Positions 1-8,634 of a stretch of 64,000 nucleotides of DNA are shown in pieces. This DNA comes from Selaginella moellendorffii (taxonomy: Eukaryota; Streptophyta; Lycopodiopsida; Selaginellales; Selaginellaceae). A program made the position numbers and the translations under genes. Every line of letters starts with the position of its first letter. Positions within the stretch are counted from its first letter, which is position 1. The stretch covers positions 153,626 to 217,625 of the forward strand of contig NW_003314414.1 of assembly GCF_000143415.4 (NCBI RefSeq). The letters are read 5' to 3'. The notes under the pieces are model-generated. The model saw only the letters and a program-made list of their open reading frames with translations, was not told the DNA's origin and did not search any database.

Positions 1-1727
1 CATAATAAGTTACATTTTTAAATAAATACATGCCATCTCAGACTGTTATTTTTTGCCTCCAACGCCTATACAATAATCTTGGAATTTCATCACTCTCCAC
101 ACTATCAGGATTTAAACCCAATAGTAATGCCATCTCTTCTCTAATACGTCCACGCTCATGTTCAGTGGTCGAAGAACCCATCCGGTTGAGCAGATTATGG
201 AGATGCGGATAGTGCTTGGCTAGACAATATACATGCCATAAATGATGACTGGTGTCTGTCCGATCAAATGGCTTCTGATATACCGTTTCATCTGCCATTT
301 GGTTGATTTCTGCAGCCACCTCCTGGACTGGCCGGTTCTCTATCACCATCGCTTCAAGCCGTTTTGCAAGGTCCCCCAGAACATACGGTTTCTTCTCCCT
401 AGTTTCCATACTGCAAGAGATGGGGTGCACTGCATATGTGTGCGTGTTCGCTGCAATTTTAATCGGCGAGTCATCAATGATGAGGATTTCACTTGACCTA
501 GCAGTCCGGTTCATCACTACAGCCTCTGCCTTGACGAAGATGGGCTTGCTACCCCTCACATGGACCATAGTCAAGCAATCCTCCTGCGTTAGGAGAAAGT
601 CAAATGGTAATATTACTCGCGTCTGATCGTGCATCATCTGTAGCAACGTTAATGCATTGTGGCGCATCATGGATGTCCAAACTCCCAATTGCAAATTGAA
701 CCCGGCCCTCTGTTTTAAGTGTCGCATGGTCATTATTAGATCCCGCAGTTTCTCCCGTGTGATTAATGTGAATCTGTCTCTTTTGACCAACTTGCGACCG
801 CAGGCTTTGGAGGGTGCAGTGACATTCGAGGACGAGCCACGCTCATGGGAGAAAAGGACACCGTTCAGATCAAAAACGATACAGTACTTTCGCCGTGATT
901 CTGAAATGAAATGCGTCAGCATAAAAAATGGTACAAGTCAATTTTACCATCTACAATATTAGCGAATGGTGCTCCCGATGGTCGTTCAGAGGGTTTTGGT
1001 CGAGGAAACGTGAAGGGCGGAAATACTCTCCTCTGCAATGTGGGGTCAATCGCATCCGATGGCGTGTGGGCACATGCCATTTCAGCTGTAGACTCTGGTA
1101 CAACTGGCTCAACAGTGGCATGGGGTGGTTCCGATGGCGTGTGATCACACGCCATTTCAGCTGGTGCCTCCGTTGGCAAAGTGGACATGACCGAACAGGC
1201 AGCAGGGGCGGTGTAGGGAGGTTCCAACGGCGCGTAGTCAGACGATTGGGCACACGTTGGAAATGAGGATACGACCGGCTCGGCGGCTGGGGCGGCCTCA
1301 TGCGGGTCCAATGGCGCCTGGTCACCGTCAGTTGGATACGTGGACAAGATTGACTCAGTGGTATGGGCAGCATCAAGTGGAGCGTGGTCAGCTTGCTTGG
1401 CGTTGATATGGATAGTAGCCTCCACCAGCTCTGATGACTCTTGCAGGCAAGTAGAGTCCACTGGCGGATCCATATGCATGTCCAAATATCTCCCTTCGAT
1501 TGAGATGGTATCCTCCCGTGCTACTAAAAACAAACTCATTAGCACATTGAATCGACTATACTGTATTTACCATCAATTGCTATTGAGGAACTAGGACCGA
1601 TATCACTTGGGCGCACTGCTGATTCTGAAGGATTGGACATACGTTTCGACCCTTGCTTGGCACTATCCTTCCTCGACACTAAAGGCTAGAGTTTGTATCT
1701 TAATTCAACTGAATAATCTCTACTTAC

Positions 1728-1742
1728 CATTTCTTCTGCGAC
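1728..1742 (-). other. Predicted 15-nt microexon of the ParB/HAD gene (copy A)
   Basis: It lies between a 57-nt intron (1743-1799) and a 49-nt intron (1679-1727), both GT-AG and phase 1. It encodes about five residues (RRRN-like) and keeps the frame into the next exon (1571-1678). The same bases occur in copy B. Confidence 0.45.
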
Positions 1743-2380
1743 CTACATGGACAATGTTAGAAATGGTAAAAGGTTAGGAATGGATGTACTATTATTTACC
1801 TGATGGTTTGTCTTGTATGACCTTCCTCCGCTGCTCTTTGGCCACCTCAGGCTGGCCATCGTCGTCATCATCGTCATCGTCGTTATTGTGATCGTCACCA
1901 TTGTGAGGACCATCCAAGTCCTCTTCGTCCTCCTCTTCTTCGTCCTCCTCTTCTTCGTCCTCCTCTTCTTCGTCCTCCTCTTCTTTGTCCTCCTCTTCGT
2001 CCTTCTGCTCTTCCTGCTCATTATCATTCTCTGGCTCCTCATCCCCCTCTTGCATTTCTTCCATAGGCTGCTTAGGTTGGATTGCTTGTTTTTCCAGGAC
2101 CATCTTGGAAAATCATCTGGCCGAGTCTCCATCTCAAAATACAAGACATCCATAGCCTGTTTTAGTGCGTGACCTAGGACCGTATCCTCACCCGACTGTC
2201 TTAACATGGTTTCTGCACGTTCTTGCACCCTTCGAAGACGACGAGATGAGAAAAACGTGGCCCTTACTTGAAAAGCATCCCTCATCCATTGTACCTCTCC
2301 ATTGAGATTGGGGAAGGGGAGTCCGCCATAGGAATCTGAGTCAGAAGGTGGTGACTGGCTCCTTTCACTCAGCCCTTGAT

Positions 2381-2427
2381 CTGCAATGAATGGCATGAGC
2401 ACACACGCCATAACCGCGAGGCATTAC
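2381..2427 (-). other. Predicted intron 6 of the ParB/HAD gene (copy A), 47 nt with one palindrome
   Basis: Minus-strand ATAG|GTAATG to CATTGCAG|ATCA, phase 1. The palindrome at 2390-2411 ends nine bases before the acceptor. Fragment C has lost the palindrome, acceptor and start of the next exon in one deletion. Confidence 0.6.
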
Positions 2428-2571
2428 CTATCATCTTTTCGTTGCCCTTCTTCCTTTTCGAATCAAACGCCTCTGATCCCGACGACTGTCCAACGTGCTT
2501 TCGCTTTTTATGACCACTGTCAGTTTGAGCTTGGCTAGTGCTTGCCTGTTTTGCCTTTGAAGAAGTGTCTC

Positions 2572-2620
2572 CTGCAAGGAATGGCATGAGACCACACGCC
2601 ATTGCAAATATAATTTGTAC
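2572..2620 (-). other. Predicted intron 5 of the ParB/HAD gene (copy A), 49 nt with one palindrome
   Basis: Minus-strand GGAG|GTACAA to CCTTGCAG|GAGA, phase 1. The palindrome at 2581-2602 lies directly upstream of the acceptor. The same arrangement is present in copy B and fragment C. Confidence 0.6.
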
Positions 2621-2711
2621 CTCCTTTTTTCCTATTGCTTGTCTGTTTGTCCTTCTTCGACGCGCCACCAGTGCGCTTTTCAGTCCTCGTGTCTGAATAT
2701 TCACAACGATC

Positions 2712-2749
2712 TATAATCAAAATGGCGTGAGGCCTCACGTGACCTTACC
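2712..2749 (-). other. Predicted intron 4 of the ParB/HAD gene (copy A), only 38 nt and made largely of palindrome
   Basis: Minus-strand CAAG|GTAAGG to GATTATAG|ATCG. Most of its interior is one palindrome (CACGTGAGGCCTCACGCC). Read-through meets TGA, while splicing restores phase 1. The sequence is conserved in copy B and fragment C. A length of 38 nt is near or below the lower limit usually seen in plants, so use of this intron needs RNA evidence. Confidence 0.5.
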
Positions 2750-4182
2750 TTGTGCAGGTTGTGAGCTCGGCCTAACATCAGTAGCTGTTAACGCCGTTTC
2801 AGCATCTGGGGGTGGCCACGCTCCTGCATACAAAGCTTGTGAGATAACATTTAAACTTAAAGTGCGTACTCACCAGGTTCATAGAGAAGATACTGTTTTT
2901 CTTTGGCAACTGTAATTATATGCTCCATTGAAGTCACCTCTTCAATGGAGTTTGTCACCGCAACACACGGGACACCCTTGAGTAGTGCGGCTCGAAAGAA
3001 TAGTCCGCCGCAGTTGTACTCGACAACGCATTTGCCCTTGGAGTCACCCGCTATTGCGTTGAAGACCCAGCTGAGCATTTCCCATGTTGCACCTGGAGCT
3101 TTCTTTGGATTCGAAAGCTCCATAGCCGTCTTCAATTCCTCAGGCACGGGTAAATTGACCTCCCTCAGATCAATTCGATCGGCTTTGTTGAACGAAGCTG
3201 GGAAGTCACTCCAGTCCCACTCTGCTGCAGGACCAATAACAAGGGCGAGTGTGAAGATGCGGACATTCGTCGGTATCTTCTTCTTAGCCATTATCCCATG
3301 GATCTCCCGCATCTCCTTGCCTTTCAACCGAGCCTTCACCTCGTTCAAGGCCTTCCAGAACTTGTGATAGGATTCGGAGTCGTAGATCATATAGTGGACT
3401 GAAGATTCCACCTCCGCAAGTCCCACCATTAAGTCAATGATGGAGCTGACTTCGTCTGCATGAGTGATCTCCTCGTTTGTGAAGTCCATCACACAAAAGA
3501 TGTTCTTGACCTGCTCATCTCCGCGGGAAACGATGCTCCTCCACCTTTGATCCTCATCCGAATTCACATATACCCGGTAAGGTTCTCGATAGGCCTCTGC
3601 TGCGGGGTCGAGCTGTTTCTGAAGCCGGCGGTCGACATCCCTCTTAATGAAATTTGGATACTGATCCAACTTCTCAGCTTTACTTTTCGTGGCATCCCGC
3701 AGCAGATCGATGAACTTGGGGGCCCCCTTCACGTACTCGTCGATGTCTTCATTTGACAAGTCCAGCTCTTCCATCATCTCTTGCGTGGTGTCGATGCTCA
3801 CCCTCGCCACGGCCACTTGCTCGAAGATCCAATCCTTCAATAGCGCACGAGCTCTCAGAGTCGTGCACAAGTCCTCGTATGTCACAATATGGCCGGGAGT
3901 CATTTTGGTCTTGTTGAAGACTACCTCACCACGTAGAAGAGCATTAGCCACTGTCAGAAGGTCGTCGTCGTCTAGAGACCGCGAGAAACACAAGGCGTTG
4001 AGCTTCAAATCATTGGGCTTCCGGCCGTCCTCCACACCCATTGAGTTTAGCAACTCCCCGTCATGGTACCTCCTTAGCACATCTACCCATTTGTCAAAAA
4101 CAACTTTTGTCGCGAGTAGAATGTTATGGATGCTGAGTGTGTTATTGACCCCCAGTGTTTTCGAGAGAAGACTCGAGAATTC

Positions 4183-4236
4183 CTGCAATGGAAATGGCGT
4201 GAGGCCACATGCTATGCCACATGCAACGAGGCTTAC
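4183..4236 (-). other. Predicted intron 2 of the ParB/HAD gene (copy A), 54 nt with one palindrome
   Basis: The donor is CAG|GTAAGC and the acceptor is TTGCAG|GAATTC. The length is a multiple of three and there is no stop, so unspliced reading is also open. The palindrome at 4193-4214 ends nine bases before the acceptor, as in introns 5 and 6. Confidence 0.6.
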
Positions 4237-5412
4237 CTGCCAGGCGCTAGTTGCTAGTGCACGTGCTTGTCCTGGTTTTTGTGGCTTCTTCAGTTGAACC
4301 CAGAGCTTCCGTGTTCGTGCCAATGTCTCGTGCAGACCCGATTTGTAGCACGTTTCTTGCTTGACATTCTGCGCGTGGGAGATGTATATGATAGATCGGA
4401 GGGGCGAGTTGCCTTTTATCAGGCGGACAACTCTTGTCTTGAAGACTTTCTTCACCTCCTCGCCCACCATAATATCCACAACTATCTGTTGCATCGCCAA
4501 GCTAGAATGCTGCCCGGAGACGGCATAGAACCGGATGTTCTGATCGTCCAACACCTTCCTATTGATCAAGTCTGGAAACCTCGTCTCGCCCTTCATTGTT
4601 CGGTAGTAGGGGATCACGTTTGTGATGTCGGGTGTTACTGGACTTGCCAGCATCTTCTGCTTCAGTTTCTCCACCCACTCATCAGATACTAGCCTGTGGT
4701 TGTATTTGCTTTGGATCTCGATACGGCTCACGTCGATTGTATATACTTTGTTGGAATAGTAACAAGTACTATTATCTGCGACGATTTTTGCTGCCTCTTC
4801 TTGCTCTTTCTGCTCTTTGCGGCTCTTCTTTTTGGTGGGTGTAGTGTTCGAACCCGAGGCAATGGCATCACCGAGTAGCTTCTTTTTTGGAGCAGCAGAG
4901 TCGGACGTCGGCTTGAGCTTGACCACCCTTTTCTGCTTCGGGGTAGTTTCCAGATTGACCCCCTTCCCCTTCGCTTCGCAAACTGGAGGCACTCTCAACG
5001 GCTCAATGTTGGAATATAGTTTTTGAACATCGCCGTAGGTGAGGTCCGTGGATTCCATGTGATCTTCATAGACCCGCAGCGTCTTTGAAATTGTGGGCCT
5101 CCTGGACAACCTCTCCCTAGCTCACTCTAGGAATTCCTCATAGCCGCTGCCCTCCGGGAAGCCGCTAGGATGTGCAAGGTGGATCTTGAAGGCGGACGCT
5201 GTCTCTACCACAAGTGCCAGTCCATATTCTTGCATGGAACTGCATGGAGTGTCTGTCACTTGGATGAGGATCCCCATGCATTCTTTTCTCCCACCATCTG
5301 TGTTGTACAGCATCAGATCCTCGCCTTCCATCCCGAAAGTCCAACTGGTGAGCTCCTCCCCCTTCTCTGCATCCACATTGACAGTGGCTGGAAGAAGAAC
5401 GCAATTCCTCGC

Positions 5413-5651
5413 CTGTTCAAAAATGCACAACAATTAGAGCTGACAGATGAAAAGCTAGCAGCTGGAAATAACGTGAGGCCACACGCCATTCACCACTGCA
5501 TCAGATGTCTTGAGGCTGCATCCTAAGATGGCGTGAGGCTACACGCCATCTGTAACCGGACTGCACTCGAGAGCCCAATCGGTGCATGCCAATGTTGCTA
5601 CTGAATGGCATGTGGCCTCATGCCATTTTCTACTTGGTCTAAAAGACTTAC
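5413..5651 (-). other. Predicted intron 1 of the ParB/HAD gene (copy A), containing three palindromes
   Basis: The donor is ATG|GTAAGT and the acceptor is GAACAG|GCGAGG on the minus strand, length 239 nt, phase 0. It holds three of the 22-bp palindromes, at 5469-5490, 5528-5549 and 5605-5626. The rightward gene also has three palindrome sites in its proposed 5' leader intron, so the two genes mirror each other. Confidence 0.65.
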
Positions 5652-5874
5652 CATTTGAAGCCGAATGGAGGCCGTGACAATCGAGGCCGGACTCGCTGGC
5701 GAATGTGAACTGTGTGTGCAGCGGATCGTAGCAGCAAGGCTACTCTGCCACTTACAGTTGGAGAGTGGTGCTGAAATCTCCCGGGACGCCAAGTGGGCTG
5801 CGTGTGGGTGGTGGAGTGGGCGGCAGAGTTGGCGGCGAAGTTACAAACTGGGTGTGTCTTGAAGTGGACGCCGA

Positions 5875-6035
5875 TGCACACGAGCGCGATGCGAGCGCGA
5901 GTGTGATGCAAGCGCGAGTGGACGCCGATGCACACGAGAAACCTGTAGAGAAGTGAGCGTGATCGCGAGTGGGAGCGCGATGCGAGCGGGAGCGCGAGTG
6001 TGATGCGAGCGCGAGCGCGAGTGTGCGAGCGCGAG
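5875..6035. repeat. GCGAGTGTGATGC-type low-complexity tract (copy A)
   Basis: Imperfect short repeats of GAGCGCGAGTG and GATGCGAGC lie upstream of the ParB/HAD start codon. Copy B is shorter (about 51674-51800). The open frames across it are repeat artefacts. Confidence 0.7.
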
Positions 6036-7252
6036 TACAAAGCAAAATGCAAAACCTAACCTCACACGCGCGAAATGTCACAACGGTTGGTAATCCCGCC
6101 ACGTCATCATTCCTCGGACTTGGGCGCCACCATTAATTTCTGGATTGCCGCGCGCATGCAAGCACGCAAAATCCAAAAGAAATCCGCAACGTCATCATTC
6201 CTCGGATTGCATGCACGCGAAATCCAAAAGAAAGATCATGATTGGGATATCATTTAATACCCTCGCTATATTTATACCATGCATGATTGGATATTCCAAA
6301 GCATCTTGTATTTCCAAAAATGGCAGATGTTCAGCTAAATAAAGAAATTCTATCTGTTTCTATTTTTCTCTCAAATCAATATTATAGCGTGTGGGCTCAT
6401 GCAATTTTGAACCAAAGAAACCCAAAAAATGTTGGACCCAAAATATTTTGAAAAAACCCAAAAAACCCTAAACATTTTAAACCCAAAAATCCAAGCGTCC
6501 TGTGGCGTTATTCTTTGAATGGCGTGTGGGCGCATGCCATTTTCAGGGCCAAATGCTGAATGGAGAAAAATTCCCTTTCAGTGCAAATGCTGCAAGAGGC
6601 AAATGCCGAGCACAAAGGACTGTAACTACCTCACATGACACAGATAAACTTTTCTCTATTTGGCAAAGATAAACTTTATAGCGTGTGGGCTCATGCAATT
6701 TTGAACCCAAAAAATGCACCAAAAAATTCTCGGCGTCATCTGGCATTATCTCTTGAATGGCGTGGGGCCGCATGCCATTTTCAGGGGCACATAGGAGTAT
6801 ATTCCTAGGATATTCTGACACGCGCGAGATTTTTTTGAGTTTTCTGGAGATCCAACCGTTAGATCGCAACTAGATTTTACAGAATGGTATACAATGTCTT
6901 TCTTGATGACCCTGCAAAGAAGCATCTCAATCGGACACCACATGAGACCACACGAGCCTTACAATGTTTCAGGGGCATTTGCCATAGATCCGACCGTTAT
7001 TTTGCTCCAAGATTTTACAGTTTGGTGTGCATTGACCTTTCCATCGAAACTGCAAAGGGACATCACAATCAGATGCGAGATCACAAGAAACTAACTTCAC
7101 TAACTCTGGTTTCACCAAGATCTACGTAAGGAGTTATGAAATGAAAGGACCCTCTCTATTGAAATGTGTTTATGGTCCTAGGGGCATTGTGACATATCAA
7201 AGGATTTTGCATCAAGTTCTGTATTTGCATGTTTATCAAGCTACTGAATTGC

Positions 7253-7278
7253 TAAACCCTAAACCCTAAACCCTAAAC
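7253..7278. repeat. Telomere-like tract in copy A
   Basis: Three to four units of CCCTAAA, the plant telomere repeat. The same tract occurs in copy B at 53014-53040, so it travels with the transposon. Confidence 0.8.
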
Positions 7279-7670
7279 ATGTGGCAAATGCTGCGTGAAG
7301 AAAGATGCCCTTTCTGGGCAAATGCTGTAAGAGGCAGATGCCGAGCAGATGTATCTCAGGCTAGCGAAGGGGACAAACGAAAGCTAGCTATAAACATGAC
7401 GGGATGCAAATAGATTACTAGGCTGGTCCTACGAAAATCAAAAACCATAATTGAAAACATTGAAAATGCAAAAAGAAAGGTTTATAATATTTTTGAATTT
7501 TAGGCAACCAAAGGAATGTAAGTAGGGCATGTGTTTGTAAGTTTAAAAATGCCTCAACCACTTAAATTCCCAAGTAAATAAAGCTGTTTCTATTTTTGGT
7601 ACAGGTAAACTTTATAGCGTGTGGGCTCATGCAATTTTGAACCCAAAAATGCACCAAAAAATGCTCGACT

Positions 7671-7775
7671 AGCATTATTCTTTGAATGGCGTGTGGCTTT
7701 ATGTCGAGCATTATTCTTTGAATGGCGTGTGGCCTTATGTCGAGCATTATTCTTTGAATGGCGTGTGGCCTTATA
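7671..7775 (+). repeat. 36-bp tandem repeat, three units (copy A only)
   Basis: Each unit starts AGCATTATTCTTTGAATGG and contains a half palindrome (GGCGTGTGG). Copy B has a single unit at about 53433-53465, so this is an expansion in copy A or a contraction in copy B. Confidence 0.8.
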
Positions 7776-8634
7776 TTGCCATAAATGGACGTACACACAC
7801 AGCATAATTATTCCTTTACACGGCGAATAATCTTGGCGCGGATCGCTGACATGGCATGGCAAAGTTCGAATCACTGACATGGCACAGCTGGATCGAGGCA
7901 AGGACATGATGTGACAAAGTTCAACCTCCGACAGCAAAGTCTAGAAGCTACTCAGTTTGAAATTTGTCAGAGGAATCATAAGATCTGGTTTGTCAGAGGA
8001 TTTGATGTGATGTTCAAGCGTGTGTTATTTTTGAATTCTCGAACTCATTCCTAGGTCTATCATTTTTGTGCGTCGTGTTCTTGGTTCCGCTGAGCGCAGT
8101 GAGCGCTGCTTGTGTAAGCGGCGTTGTGGGCTGTGGTTTATGCGTCTACGAGCGGTTGCGGCATTGCGAGCGCCATTGCGAGCGGCAGTTTATGCGAGTG
8201 GCAGTTTGTGCGAGCGGCGCTACGAGCAGTTGCGGTGTTGCGAGCAGCGCTACGAGTAGTTGCGGTGTTGCGAGCGGCACTGTCTTTGGTGTGGCTACCG
8301 CTTCCTCTTGATATTCGGCACTTGTGCTTCCTGGTATGTTCACCATGGAATGGCTTAGGACCACATTTAGAAATGGCATGAGGCCACATGCCATCTTGGG
8401 CCCTTGCAATTTCATGGCTAGCGTATTGTCATGTATGTTTTTACTTGCCTGCAGCTGTGTGTATATCAAGATGGCATGCCAATTTTGTGAATGCAAAATT
8501 TCACGTGGGTGTCAATAGCATGTTTGAATAATGGCATGTGGCCTCATGCTATTGAGGTTGTTTGGTATGTTATGATTTAGGCCATTCTCCAATCATTTTT
8601 TGTATGGTTTTAACTTCTTTTCTGCACTTTCAGA

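Larger units (their letters stand above)
38..5792 (-). pseudogene. ParB-like / methylase-like / HAD phosphatase-like fusion gene, copy A (disrupted)
   Basis: I infer one gene of eleven exons, proposed as complement(join(38..900, 948..1520, 1571..1678, 1728..1742, 1800..2380, 2428..2571, 2621..2711, 2750..2823, 2874..4182, 4237..5412, 5652..5792)), about 1,690 codons. Every proposed junction is GT-AG, and introns 3-10 are all phase 1. Order from the N-terminus: a short leader; a domain with NHR...EWVEKLKQKM and SGQHSSLAMQQ, as in ParB/Srx-like domains (near 4750-4490); a region with CVVEYNCGGLFFRAALLKG that resembles an eroded N6/N4 methylase motif I (3470-2880); an acidic E/D linker (about 2050-1860); a Pro/Ala-rich repeat region; and an FCP1/NIF-like HAD domain with FDLNGVLF, VWTS and IIDDSP (880-40). 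The second Asp of the usual DxD is Asn. Disruptions are an in-frame TGA at 5122-5124, a 3-nt deletion near 5150 and a 1-nt deletion near 2109-2112. Function is unknown; a DNA-related role is an inference. Confidence 0.75.
5793..8634. promoter_or_regulatory. Divergent intergenic region of copy A
   Basis: This stretch lies between the start codons of the two divergent genes, so it must hold both promoters and 5' leaders. It contains a GCGAGTGTGATGC-type low-complexity tract (about 5875-6035), a repeated CGTCATCATTCCTCGGA motif (6103 and 6190), a telomere-like tract (7253-7278), several palindromes and a GC-rich leader (8060-8310). I see no convincing protein gene in it. A probable 5' UTR intron ends at TTTCAG (8628-8633), one base before the transposase ATG. 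No promoter element can be assigned with confidence. The copy B equivalent is 51592-54334. Confidence 0.5.

Noticed and set aside
916-1545. The 209-codon frame, and the separate HAD, acidic and ParB frames, as independent small genes
   Set aside because: All have matching-phase GT-AG junctions linking them into one gene, and most lack a sensible own start codon.
1813-2172. Plus-strand hydrophobic frames rich in Leu/Val over the acidic tract
   Set aside because: They are antisense shadows of the Glu/Asp-rich linker of the minus-strand gene.
8066-8311. Ala/Val/Cys-rich frames upstream of the transposase
   Set aside because: They come from GAGCGGC/TGCGAGC short repeats in the presumed 5' leader and shift between overlapping frames.
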